Part shown: positions 15,540 to 23,664 of the stretch, in pieces
How the letters are laid out: each line of letters opens with the position of its first letter
Numbering within the stretch: position 1 is the first letter of the stretch
Assembly (NCBI GenBank): GCA_036568605.1
Contig: DATCSE010000033.1
Location: 1 to 27,682, forward strand
DNA length: 27,682 nt
From: DATCSE01 sp036568605
GTDB lineage: Bacteria > Pseudomonadota > Gammaproteobacteria > Burkholderiales > Burkholderiaceae_C
Direction: 5' to 3'
The notes under the pieces: generated by a model
Database searches by the model: none
What the model was told of the DNA's origin: nothing
What the model saw: only the letters and a program-made list of their open reading frames with translations
Position numbers and translations under genes: made by a program

Positions 15540-17171
15540 TCAGAACAGATGTGAGAACAGCCAGTACAGGCAGCCCGACAGCAGGATCGCCGCCGGCAGC
15601 GTCAGCACCCAGGCCATCAGCAGGTTGCGTATCGTCGCCATCTGCAGGCCCGACTTGTTCGCGGCCATCGTGCCGGCGACGCCGGAGGACAGCACGTGCG
15701 TGGTCGACACCGGCAGGCCGTACATGTCCGCCGCGCCTATCGTCAGCATCGCGACCACCTCGGCCGACGCGCCCTGCGCATAGGTCAGGTGCGTCTTGCC
15801 GATCTTCTCGCCGACCGTCACGACGATGCGCTTCCAACCCACCATCGTGCCCAGGCCCAGCGCGATCGCGACCGCGACCTTGACCCACAGCGGGATGAAC
15901 TTGGTCGCGTCGTCGATCTCCTTCTTGAACGCCTTCAGGTTCTTCTTCGCATCGTCGCCCAAGCTCACTTTGTCGTTCTTCTCGAGGAAGCGGATCGCCT
16001 CGGACGCCAGGTACATGTCGTTGCGGACGTTCGCGACCGCTTCGGCCGGCACGCGCGCGAGCGAACCGTGCGCCTTGACCTGCGCGCCGATGTCGCCCGT
16101 GAGCGCGGCCAGCGCCGGCACGACCTCGGGCGCGAGCGTCTTCGTGCGCACGTACTCCGACAGCACTTTGCGCGGATCGCCCGGCGCGGCCGCCCCTTGC
16201 GTGCTCTGCGTCAGCGTCTGCTGCGTGACCTGCGCGACCGCGGCGAACTGCGTCATCTGGTCGACCGGCATCGCGCGGTTCAACGCGTACGCCATCGGCA
16301 CCGTGCCGACCAGGATCAGCATGATCAGCCCCATGCCCTTCTGCCCGTCGTTCGAGCCGTGCGCGAACGACACGCCGGTGCAGGTCAGCACCAGCAGGCC
16401 GCGGATCCACCACGGCGGCGGCTTGTTGCCCTTGGGCTCCTCGTACAGATCGCGGCTCTTCACGAACGCGCGCAACGTCAGCAGCAGCAGCGCCGCGCAG
16501 ATGAAGCCGACCAGCGGCGACAGCAGCAGCGAGTAGCCGACCTTGGTGGCCTGCGTCCAGTCGACGCCGCTGGTGCCGTCGCGCCCATGCATCAGCGCGT
16601 TCGCGACGCCCACGCCGATGATCGAGCCGATCAGCGTGTGCGACGACGAGGCCGGCAGCCCCAGCCACCAGGTGCCGAGGTTCCAGACGATGGCCGCGAT
16701 CAGCAGCGCGAACACCATCGCGAAGCCGGCACCGGAGCCGACCTGCAGGATCAGCTCGACCGGCAGCAGCGAGATGATCCCGAACGCGACCGCGCCGCTC
16801 GAGACCAGCACGCCGATGAAGTTGAACAAGCCCGACCAGACGACCGCGACGTTCGGCGGCAGCGAGTGCGTATAGATCACCGTCGCGACCGCGTTCGCGG
16901 TGTCATGGAAGCCGTTGACGAACTCGAAGCCCAGCGCGATCAGCAGCGCGAGGCCCAGCAGCAGGAACGGCAGCCAGGTCGTGGTGCGCACACCGGTGTC
17001 GCCGACGTCGTTGATCAGGCTCATCGCGGTGTAGCCGAGTCCGACGACGAGCAATGCGGCAAACACCAGCGCGGTGACCACGCCGGGTTTCTTGTCCAAG
17101 TGCGGGCGCGACGAGGCGGCGGATCCCGAAGACGGCAGACCGGCTGCCGCCGCAGTGGCGGTTGTGTTCAT
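15540..17171 (-). CDS. Inorganic phosphate transporter, PiT family
   Basis: This 543-residue membrane protein has the two inverted PiT signatures, GFEFVNGFHDTANAVATVIY (81-100) and FAHGSNDGQKGMG (269-281). The paired loops GLPASSSH (171-178) and GLPVSTTH (485-492) are also present. PiT proteins carry metal-phosphate with protons at low affinity. Between the two halves, residues about 300-426 form a long, mostly hydrophilic insert rich in Lys, Asp, Glu and Gln, as in the E. coli PitA subgroup. The start is the ATG of MNTTATAAAAG, after which an Ala/Ser-rich cytoplasmic leader precedes the first helix near residue 31; the longer frame upstream is not family-like. A PPK2 polyphosphate kinase lies 3 kb away, but no pho regulator is adjacent. 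Confidence 0.93.
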   Translation of the reverse strand: MNTTATAAAAGLPSSGSAASSRPHLDKKPGVVTALVFAALLVVGLGYTAMSLINDVGDTGVRTTTWLPFLLLGLALLIALGFEFVNGFHDTANAVATVIYTHSLPPNVAVVWSGLFNFIGVLVSSGAVAFGIISLLPVELILQVGSGAGFAMVFALLIAAIVWNLGTWWLGLPASSSHTLIGSIIGVGVANALMHGRDGTSGVDWTQATKVGYSLLLSPLVGFICAALLLLTLRAFVKSRDLYEEPKGNKPPPWWIRGLLVLTCTGVSFAHGSNDGQKGMGLIMLILVGTVPMAYALNRAMPVDQMTQFAAVAQVTQQTLTQSTQGAAAPGDPRKVLSEYVRTKTLAPEVVPALAALTGDIGAQVKAHGSLARVPAEAVANVRNDMYLASEAIRFLEKNDKVSLGDDAKKNLKAFKKEIDDATKFIPLWVKVAVAIALGLGTMVGWKRIVVTVGEKIGKTHLTYAQGASAEVVAMLTIGAADMYGLPVSTTHVLSSGVAGTMAANKSGLQMATIRNLLMAWVLTLPAAILLSGCLYWLFSHLF

Positions 17172-17317
17172 GGTGTTGGGGGCGCTCAGCTTGAGGGCGA
17201 GGCTGGCGATCGTCCGCGTCGAACATGACAGCGCCGTGTCAACGTGGCCGTACGCATCCCAAGGGCTCACGCGGCGGCCGACGCGCGCAGTGACCACCTC
17301 GTGAATACTCGGATTCC

Positions 17318-18592
17318 ATGACGCAGTCCTTCACGAAAACGAACACAACCTCCGCGGCGCTGCCCGAAACGCCCGCTGCCCCCGCCATCACACGCTGGAT
17401 GACCGTGCTGCTGGCGACCGCCTGCGGCCTGATCGCCGCGAACCTCTACTACGCGCAGCCGCTGGTGGGCCCGATCAGCACCGCGCTCGGGCTGTCGCCC
17501 CACGCCGCAGGCCTGATCGTCACGATGACGCAGATCGGCTACGGCCTCGGGCTGTTGCTGATCGTCCCGCTGGCGGACTCGTTCGAGAACCGCAGGCTCG
17601 TGCTCATCGTGACGAGCCTCGTGGTGCCGGCGCTGCTCGCCGCGGCGCTGGTCACGCACCCGTTGCCGTTCCTCGGCGCCGCGCTGTTCATCGGCATCGG
17701 CTCGGTCGCGGTGCAGATCCTGGTGCCGTATGCGGCCCACCTCGCGCCCGAGGCCACCCGCGGGCGGGTGGTCGGCGACGTGATGAGCGGCCTGATGCTC
17801 GGCATCATGCTGGCCCGGCCGCTCGCCAGCTCGATCGCGGCCGCGTCGTCGTGGCACATGGTGTTCTTCGCATCGGCCGCGGTGATGGTCGTGCTGGCCG
17901 CCGTGCTGGCCCGCACGCTGCCGGATCGCACGCCGCCGGTGCGGCTGCGCTACCGCGACACGCTGGCGTCGATGGCGCGGCTCGCGCGGCACCCGGTGCT
18001 GCGCCGCCGCGCGCTGTATCAGGCGGCGATGTTCGGCGCGTTCAGCCTGTTCTGGACGACCGTGCCGCTGTGGCTCGCGAGCCCGGCCTTCGGCCTGTCG
18101 CAGGCCGGCATCGCGCTGTTCGCGCTCGCCGGCGCGTCCGGCGCCGTGGCGGCGCCGATCGCCGGGCGCGTCGCCGACCGCGGCTGGAGCGGCTGGGCCA
18201 CGACGCTGGCGATGCTCAGCGTCGCCGGCGCGTTCCTGCTGACCCGCACGGCGCACCCAGGCTCGCCGTTCGCCCTCGCGCTGCTGGTCATCGCGGCGAT
18301 CGTGCTGGACTTCGGCGTGCAGGCCAACCTCGTCTTCGGGCAGCGCGCGATCTTCTCGCTGGGTGCTGAGCTGCGCGGCCGGCTCAACGGCCTGTACATG
18401 GCGACCTTCTTCGCGGCCGGCGCGATCGGCTCGGCGCTGGGTGCCTGGGCCTACGCGCACGGCGGGTGGCCGCTCGCCGCATGGATAGGGCTCGCGCTGC
18501 CGGTTGCGGCGCTGCTCTATCACGCGACCGACAGGCCGCGTGATCCCGCTGCCGTGAACGCGCACGCATTGGGTACACCGCCGGCACCATGA
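17318..18592 (+). CDS. MFS transporter, 12-helix drug/metabolite exporter type
   Basis: This 424-residue protein has about 12 hydrophobic helices and begins its first helix with LLATACGLIAANLYYAQPLV. That N-L-Y-Y-x-Q-P pattern is seen in YnfM/YgaY-like efflux transporters. The MFS loop 2-3 region reads PLADSFENRRLVLI, a variant of the usual G-x3-D-R-x-GRR motif, and a second half begins near ALYQAAMFGAFSLFW. It is likely an inner-membrane exporter; the substrate is unknown. It is divergent from the PiT gene across 146 bp. The last six codons and the stop lie within a 41-bp sequence also found at the end of the PPK2 gene, so the C-terminus (GTPPAP) may have been acquired. Confidence 0.88.
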   Translation: MTQSFTKTNTTSAALPETPAAPAITRWMTVLLATACGLIAANLYYAQPLVGPISTALGLSPHAAGLIVTMTQIGYGLGLLLIVPLADSFENRRLVLIVTSLVVPALLAAALVTHPLPFLGAALFIGIGSVAVQILVPYAAHLAPEATRGRVVGDVMSGLMLGIMLARPLASSIAAASSWHMVFFASAAVMVVLAAVLARTLPDRTPPVRLRYRDTLASMARLARHPVLRRRALYQAAMFGAFSLFWTTVPLWLASPAFGLSQAGIALFALAGASGAVAAPIAGRVADRGWSGWATTLAMLSVAGAFLLTRTAHPGSPFALALLVIAAIVLDFGVQANLVFGQRAIFSLGAELRGRLNGLYMATFFAAGAIGSALGAWAYAHGGWPLAAWIGLALPVAALLYHATDRPRDPAAVNAHALGTPPAP

Positions 18593-18613
18593 TCTTCGCC
18601 GGCACCGGCTGCC
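18573..18613. repeat. 41-bp direct repeat, copy A
   Basis: This copy matches 20000-20040 at 37 of 41 positions in the same orientation, with the first 23 bases identical. On the minus strand it reads QPVPAKIMVPAVY, the same as the PPK2 C-terminus except for three residues, but without the stop codon. It contains the stop of the MFS gene. The rest of the PPK2 gene is absent here, so this is either a relic of a second ppk2 or a duplication made when the intervening gene arrived. Confidence 0.85.
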
Positions 18614-18762
18614 GAGGCGCCAGGACGGTGTCGTCCACCGGACTTCCGTAGGTGTTCCACGGGCGTATCTCACGCCCTCCTGTCGGATCATCGCCGCGCG
18701 CGCTTGTAGGCGCGCACAACGGCCGTTAGCCTTCGCAGCTCACGTCGTCGGGAGAATGCCTC
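18614..18762. other. Non-coding gap with hairpins and a palindrome before the binding-protein gene
   Basis: No convincing gene is seen here. GGGCGT (18661-18666) pairs with ACGCCC (18672-18677), and GCGCGC (18698-18703) pairs with GCGCGC (18710-18715). Neither is followed by a T-run, so terminator activity for the MFS gene is uncertain. A perfect 10-bp palindrome AACGGCCGTT lies at 18718-18727, 35 bases upstream of the next start codon, where an operator could be. On the minus strand the frame of the PPK2-like tail stays open and reads RPWNTYGSPVDDTVLAPR upstream of it, which I do not recognise. Confidence 0.4.
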
Positions 18763-19971
18763 ATGAGGTTGTTTCGCGCAGGCTCTTGCATCGTCTCGCT
18801 GTGTATCGCGGCCGTGCCGCTGCTCGCTGCCGCCGACGAGACCCCTGCGCCGCTGCGCATCGGGCTCGTCGTGCCGCTGACCGGCGGCTCCTCCGACATG
18901 GGCAACAGCGCGCGCATCGGTGCGCAGATCGCCGTCGACGAAGTGAACCAGGTCGGCGGCTACCTGGGCCGCCCTCTCGAGCTCGTCGTGCGCGACGACA
19001 AGGCCACGCCGGACGTCGGCCGCCAGGCCGCCGAGGACCTGGTGCTCCACCAGAAGGTGCTGGCCACCGTCGGCTACTGCAACACCGGCGTCGCGGCCAA
19101 GGCGCTGGACGTGTTCCAGGACAACAAGAGCGTCCTCATCGTCACCTGCGCCACCGGCACGGTGCTCACCACCAAGTACCCGCCGAAGGACAGCTACATC
19201 TTCCGCACCTCGGCACGCGACCAGCTGCAGACCGAGTTCCTCGCCAACGAGATCGCCAAGCGCGGCCTGAAGCGCCCCGCGCTGCTGGTCGACGGCTCCG
19301 GCTACGGCGACGCGGGACTGAAGGACCTGCAGGCCGCGCTCGGCAAGGTCGGCCTGCAGCCGGCCATCGTCGTGCGCTTCGCCGTGGGCGTGCAGAGCCT
19401 GGACGACGAGATCGCGCAGGCGCGCAACGCCGGCGCCGATTCGCTGATCGGCTGGACCGTGGGCCCCGAGTCGGGCGTGCTCTCCGCCAGCCGCGCGCGC
19501 GTGGGCTGGAAGGTGCCGCAGTTCGGCCCGTGGGGCTTGTCGCACCGCTCGGCACTCGAAGCCTCCAAGGGCGCGGTGGAGGGTTCGCTGATGGTGCAGA
19601 CGGTGCTGCCGAACGCGTTCCTCGAGCGCAACGGCTCGTTCCTGCTCGGCTATCGCAAGCTCTCCAAGGAAACGCCGATCGGCTCGATGATGTCCGCGGC
19701 GCAGACCTACGACGCCGTGCACCTGCTGCTGCGTGCCATGTTCGAGACGCGCGGCAACTTCACCGGCCCCGCGCTGAAGGCCTCGCTCGAGAACCTGCCG
19801 AAGCGCTATGCGGGCGTGGTGACGAGCTACGAGTCGCCGTTCTCCCCCAACGACCACGATGCGATCTCCGGCAACATGCTGTGGCTGGGCACGTGGCGCG
19901 GCGGCGAGCGCGCGTACTACTACGCCGAGGACGCCAAGCGGGCTTCGATGATCCGCCGCAAGGAGCCCTGA
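18763..19971 (+). CDS. Orphan ABC-type periplasmic substrate-binding protein, branched-chain amino acid (LivK-like) family
   Basis: This 402-residue protein has a signal peptide (cleavage near residue 24, after LLAAA). It is a type I periplasmic binding fold starting PLRIGLVVPLTGGSSDMGNS (30-49), with ARIGAQIAVDEVNQVGGYLG close behind. This is the LivJ/LivK/AmiC-like family, which binds amino acids, amides, or often aromatic or carboxylic acids in this order of bacteria. Two mature cysteines, C106 and C129, could form a disulfide. No permease or ATPase genes are adjacent, so it may serve a distant transporter or act as a sensor. The ribosome-binding site GGGAGAA precedes the ATG. The gene is flanked by the 41-bp direct repeats. 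Confidence 0.9.
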   Translation: MRLFRAGSCIVSLCIAAVPLLAAADETPAPLRIGLVVPLTGGSSDMGNSARIGAQIAVDEVNQVGGYLGRPLELVVRDDKATPDVGRQAAEDLVLHQKVLATVGYCNTGVAAKALDVFQDNKSVLIVTCATGTVLTTKYPPKDSYIFRTSARDQLQTEFLANEIAKRGLKRPALLVDGSGYGDAGLKDLQAALGKVGLQPAIVVRFAVGVQSLDDEIAQARNAGADSLIGWTVGPESGVLSASRARVGWKVPQFGPWGLSHRSALEASKGAVEGSLMVQTVLPNAFLERNGSFLLGYRKLSKETPIGSMMSAAQTYDAVHLLLRAMFETRGNFTGPALKASLENLPKRYAGVVTSYESPFSPNDHDAISGNMLWLGTWRGGERAYYYAEDAKRASMIRRKEP

Positions 19972-19996
19972 CGGGCCTTCCGCTCCGAAGCAACCG

Positions 19997-20917
19997 TCAG
20001 TACACCGCCGGCACCATGATCTCCTTCGGCACCGGCCGCCGCACATAGTCCTCGTGCCGCTCGCGCTCGGGTAGCACGATGGTCGCGTGGTCGACTTCTC
20101 GATACGGCATCTGGCCCAGCAGGTGGTGGATGCAGTTCAGCCGCGCCTTCTTCTTGTCGTCGGCCTGGACCACCCACCACGGCGCTTCGGCGATGTGGGT
20201 GCGCTCCAGCATCACTTCCTTGGCCTTGGTGTATTCCTCCCAGCGGCGGCGCGACTCGAGGTCCATCGGGCTCAGCTTCCACTGCTTCAGCGGGTCGTGG
20301 ATGCGGCCGAGGAAGCGCAGGTGCTGCTCCTCGTCGGAGATCGAGAACCAGTACTTGATGACCTGGATGCCCGAGCGCACGAGCATCTTCTCGAACTCGG
20401 GGACCGAGCGGAAGAACTCCTCGTACTGCTCGTCGTTGCAGAAGCCCATCACGCGCTCGACGCCGGCGCGGTTGTACCAGCTGCGGTCGAACAGCACGAT
20501 CTCGCCGGCCGCCGGCAGGTGCGATACGTAGCGCTGGAAGTACCACTGCGTGCGCTCGCGGTCGTTCGGCGCCGGCAGCGCGGCGACGCGGCACACCCGC
20601 GGATTCAGCCGCTGCGTGATGCGCTTGATCACGCCGCCCTTGCCGGCCGCGTCGCGGCCCTCGAAGATGATCACGACCTTGTGGCGCGAAGCGACGACCC
20701 AGTCCTGCAGCTTGACGAGCTCGCCCTGCAGCCGGAACAGCTCGCGGAAGTATTGGCGGCGCGCCTCCTTGTGCGCCTCGCTGTTCAGGTCGGCCGGCGT
20801 CGCGCCCGCGATCTCCTCGATCGTGCGGTCCTCGAGTTCCAGTTCGAGTTCTTCGTCGTAGCTGTCCGTCAGGTCGGCATGGATGCGGCGAATCAGGTCG
20901 GCGTCGTTCGAAAGCAA
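19997..20917 (-). CDS. ppk2: Polyphosphate kinase 2 (class I PPK2)
   Basis: This 306-residue single-domain PPK2 has Walker A EGRDAAGKGG (86-95) and Walker B LFDRSWYNRAGVE (142-154), with the lid-region block MDLESRRRWEEYTKAK after it. PPK2 enzymes transfer phosphate from polyphosphate to nucleoside diphosphates or monophosphates; the length and single domain suggest class I (NDP to NTP), but the class is inferred. The start is a TTG at 20917 with GGAGA seven bases upstream. The first residues it gives (ADLIRRIHADLTDSYDEELE) are normal for the family, and no ATG lies nearby. The gene follows the M14 carboxypeptidase gene by 82 bases on the same strand and converges on the binding-protein gene. 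Its last 13 codons are duplicated at 18573-18613. Confidence 0.93.
   Translation of the reverse strand: MLSNDADLIRRIHADLTDSYDEELELELEDRTIEEIAGATPADLNSEAHKEARRQYFRELFRLQGELVKLQDWVVASRHKVVIIFEGRDAAGKGGVIKRITQRLNPRVCRVAALPAPNDRERTQWYFQRYVSHLPAAGEIVLFDRSWYNRAGVERVMGFCNDEQYEEFFRSVPEFEKMLVRSGIQVIKYWFSISDEEQHLRFLGRIHDPLKQWKLSPMDLESRRRWEEYTKAKEVMLERTHIAEAPWWVVQADDKKKARLNCIHHLLGQMPYREVDHATIVLPERERHEDYVRRPVPKEIMVPAVY
20000..20040. repeat. 41-bp direct repeat, copy B (coding end of ppk2)
   Basis: This is the original-looking copy, because it is in frame at the end of an intact ppk2 and is followed on the minus strand by its TGA. It encodes RPVPKEIMVPAVY. The matching copy A lies 1427 bases away on the other side of the substrate-binding protein gene. 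Confidence 0.85.
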
Positions 20918-20999
20918 GGCAGTCTCCGGCAGGGCGTCGCGAAACGGGCGACGCTAGCGGCAGAAGATGGCAGCTTGATGACGTCGCGCCAGCGCCGCG

Positions 21000-22859
21000 T
21001 CAGGGCACCGCGCTCATCCGCATCTCGGGCCGCTGCAGCACGCGTGCCGCGCTGTCGACGCTGCCGACGATGCGGTTCGCGAGAAAGCTGTTCTGCGTGT
21101 CGGGCTCGAGTGCGGCGGTCACCAGGTTCGCGAGCGGCTGGTCCAGGCCGACGTAGTAGCTGCCGGCCGGCACGTCCAGCAGCGCCGGCACCAGGTCGAC
21201 CTTGACCTTCAGCACGCTGTTGCCCGCATCGGCAATGCTGCCGCGCCCATCGCGGCGCTCGCTCACCTCGCGCGACGTCTCGCGATAGGTTTCGCCGCGC
21301 ACCGCGCCAACCTCGTCCAGCTTCTCGACGCGCACGCCGAGGCTGCGCAGTCGGAGCACCGCGTCGATCTGGTCGGCGCGCAGCCAGTAGCCGCATGGCC
21401 GCGGACGGACCTTGACCGGCGTCAGCGCCAGCGCCGAGTCCCAGGCGACCGCGACGTTGCGGTCGCTGCCGGTCTGCGGATCCAGCATCGCGAGCGTGTA
21501 CTCGCTGGGCGTGGCCGAGGCTTCGACGGTCATCTCGTTCTGGCAGGCCATCGCACTGACGTCGGCGGCGACGAACTGGCGCAGCTTCAGCAGATCGGCC
21601 GAGCGGTTCGCGGTGGCCGCGAGGATCGCAGAGACCGCGGTCACGTGGCTGTGCACGCGGCGCAGCAAGTGCGCGCGGCCGAGGCCGATGCCGCGCGTCT
21701 CGACCAGGAAGCTGACCGCGTTGCGCAAGCCGTTGACGTTGCGTCCGCTGTCGGGCTGGACGCCGCCCATCGAGACTTTCTTGTCGGCGCTGTCCAGCGA
21801 GGTCGTGTAGTACCACTCGGCGCTGAGGTTCTCGGTCTTCAGCGCCTGCAGCAGCGGGCGGCGGAACCACTCCTCGGACGCCTTCGTGACGAACTCGGGC
21901 AGGTTCGCGGTCATCGCGTATTGCAGCAGCACGTCGTAGCGCTGCACGGTGCCGAACTTGTCGAGGTAGCGGCCCAGCACGCTGTACTCGTGCAGGTCGA
22001 CGACGACGGCAGGATCGTAGTCGCGCGCGAGCTGGGCGATCGCCTGCGCCTCGGGCGTGCGCAGCAGCAGATGGTCGCGGTTGATGTCGATGCCGTTGGA
22101 CGAGACGCGCCGGCCGCCCGCCGCGTCGTTCGCGCCGTCGGTGGCCGCGCTGTCGGGGTTCGCGCGCGGCAGCAGCACGACGTTGACACGATCCAGCAGC
22201 GGCGCGAGCTTGCCCTGCGCGAGCTCCTGCGCGACGACCAGCAACGCCTCGCTGCCCGCCGGCTCGCTGCCGTGCTGCTGGCCGATCAGCAGCACGGTGG
22301 GGCGCGCGCTGCGGCCGGGCGCGCCGGAGCTCAGATCGCGCGTGAAGTACAGCGCTTCGAGCGGGATGCCGGTCTGCGAGCTGCCGACCGCGAGCAGCCG
22401 GATCGTCGTCGCACCCGGCGCGCCGGAGCCCTCGCGCGCCAGGTTCCACAGCAGCGCGTGGATCTCGGCGTTGCTGGTGTAGCGGGTGCGGCCCGGCTCG
22501 AATGCCGGCGTTCGATAGCTGACCGGCGGATCGGGGAAGCGCGCGGCAACCCCGGGGCTCTCGATCAGCTTCTGGTCCTCGCCCTCCAGCGGTGCAGCCT
22601 GCGGCGGCGGCGGCGGCGCGACCGGCGAGGCCATCGCCACGGGCGCCGATGCGGCCGGCGGCGGCGGTGCGATGACGACGGCGCTGGCCGGTCGCGCCGG
22701 CGGCGGCACCGGCACCGTGCGCACCGGCGCCGGCTCGTTCAGCGACACGCTGCTGCACGCGGCCAGTCCCGCGGCGATCGCCAGCCACAACGCCGCGGCC
22801 GGCATGGCGGCGCGGCCGACTCGGCCCGCGCGCTTCGTGAGGAACCTCGACATGGGCAT
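21000..22859 (-). CDS. Lipoprotein with M14-type zinc carboxypeptidase domain
   Basis: This protein of about 619 residues has a lipoprotein signal peptide with lipobox LAAC (Cys35) and then a Pro/Ala/Val-rich linker (about 43-90). A peptidase M14 domain follows. The zinc ligands appear as H196 and E199 in GQQHGSEP and H290 in VVDLHEY. The substrate-binding N-R pair is at 260-261 (GIDINRD), and the catalytic glutamate is E387 in VETRG, so the active site looks complete. It should act in the periplasm or outer membrane on peptides, possibly from peptidoglycan; the substrate is unknown. The C-terminal 200 residues have no family I recognise. The start is either ATG 22859 or 22853 (MPMSRF), without a strong ribosome-binding site. 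PPK2 follows on the same strand. Confidence 0.86.
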   Translation of the reverse strand: MPMSRFLTKRAGRVGRAAMPAAALWLAIAAGLAACSSVSLNEPAPVRTVPVPPPARPASAVVIAPPPPAASAPVAMASPVAPPPPPQAAPLEGEDQKLIESPGVAARFPDPPVSYRTPAFEPGRTRYTSNAEIHALLWNLAREGSGAPGATTIRLLAVGSSQTGIPLEALYFTRDLSSGAPGRSARPTVLLIGQQHGSEPAGSEALLVVAQELAQGKLAPLLDRVNVVLLPRANPDSAATDGANDAAGGRRVSSNGIDINRDHLLLRTPEAQAIAQLARDYDPAVVVDLHEYSVLGRYLDKFGTVQRYDVLLQYAMTANLPEFVTKASEEWFRRPLLQALKTENLSAEWYYTTSLDSADKKVSMGGVQPDSGRNVNGLRNAVSFLVETRGIGLGRAHLLRRVHSHVTAVSAILAATANRSADLLKLRQFVAADVSAMACQNEMTVEASATPSEYTLAMLDPQTGSDRNVAVAWDSALALTPVKVRPRPCGYWLRADQIDAVLRLRSLGVRVEKLDEVGAVRGETYRETSREVSERRDGRGSIADAGNSVLKVKVDLVPALLDVPAGSYYVGLDQPLANLVTAALEPDTQNSFLANRIVGSVDSAARVLQRPEMRMSAVP

Positions 22860-23075
22860 CGGCCCATTGTGCAGTACCGGTGGGCCGGGCCCTTTGGACA
22901 CGCATCTCGCGCGAGCGGCACCGGCATTTCACGCCGGCGGCCCGGCATTTCGCGACGCATTCCGGCGATCCGTCGCGGCGGCGTGGCCCGGACATCCGGC
23001 GCTCGGCACAGTGCGCCTCATCGACGCGGAATGACCACCACGATCCGCTCACTCACCACCAAGAAGGAGCCCACG
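22860..23075. other. Divergent intergenic region with a 21-bp-spaced direct repeat
   Basis: No gene is seen here. The sequence CCGGCATTTC(A/G)CG-like occurs at 22921-22933 and again from 22942, a 21-base period or two helical turns. This arrangement would suit two regulator subunits on one face of the DNA. It lies between the divergent M14 peptidase and membrane-protein genes. No clear -35/-10 pair was recognised. Confidence 0.35.
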
Positions 23076-23603
23076 ATGATCACGATGCTGCTGCAAATCG
23101 TCCAACACACGCCGGTCTGGGTCTGGGGCCTGCTGGCCGGCCTGGTGGCGTACGGCGTCTCGCAGGCACGCGACCGCGAGCTCAGCCTGACCCGCCTCAC
23201 GATCCTGCCGCTGGTGATGCTCGCGCTGTCGTTCAGCGGCGTGGTCAGCGCGTTCGCGCATGCCGGCATCGCGCTGCTCGCGTGGGCCGCCGGCATCGCC
23301 GTCGCGCTCAGCATCGGCCGGCCGCTGGTGCGGTCACGCGGTGCCCGCTGGTCCAGCGCAACGGGCCTGCTGCATGTGCCGGGAAGCTGGATGCCGCTCG
23401 CACTGATGGTCGCGGTGTTCCTGGTCAAGTACGTGGCCGGCGTCACGCTGGCACTGCACCCCGAGCTGGCCGCCAACACGCTGTTCGGCGCCGGCTGCGG
23501 CCTGGCCTACGGCACGTTCAGCGGCCTGTTCGCGGCGCGTGCGCTCGGGCTGCGGCGCCTGGCGGTCACGCCGCGTGCTGCCGCGGCATCGCTCGCTGCT
23601 TGA
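23076..23603 (+). CDS. Small integral membrane protein, DUF6622-like
   Basis: This 175-residue protein has about five hydrophobic segments, starting HTPVWVWGLLAGLVAYGVSQ after a short N-terminus and ending in a basic, alanine-rich cytoplasmic-looking tail. The pattern of T-P-x-W-V-W and a closing Q or R-rich loop is what I recall for a Burkholderiales family of unknown function (DUF6622); I cannot confirm this by search. The ATG follows a good AAGGAG ribosome-binding site. The reading frame is open far upstream, but that part is antisense to the M14 gene. It is 61 bases upstream of a sensor kinase on the same strand, so co-transcription and a membrane accessory role are possible. Confidence 0.78.
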   Translation: MITMLLQIVQHTPVWVWGLLAGLVAYGVSQARDRELSLTRLTILPLVMLALSFSGVVSAFAHAGIALLAWAAGIAVALSIGRPLVRSRGARWSSATGLLHVPGSWMPLALMVAVFLVKYVAGVTLALHPELAANTLFGAGCGLAYGTFSGLFAARALGLRRLAVTPRAAAASLAA

Positions 23604-23664
23604 ACGTCGACGGCAGAACGCAAGGCGGCGAGCGCCGCCGCCGGCTGAGCCAGAATCTCCTCAT

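Noticed and set aside
17226..17241. TGACA-N6-TGTCA inverted repeat in the PiT/MFS gap as a Pho-box-like operator
   Set aside because: A Pho box is a direct repeat with an AT-rich spacer; a 5-bp inverted repeat with a GC spacer is expected by chance at this length.
18384..18719. Minus-strand frame carrying the PPK2-like tail as a functional short protein
   Set aside because: It needs a TTG start without a ribosome-binding site and runs antisense into the MFS gene without the normal PPK2 stop. It is better treated as a sequence relic or repeat.
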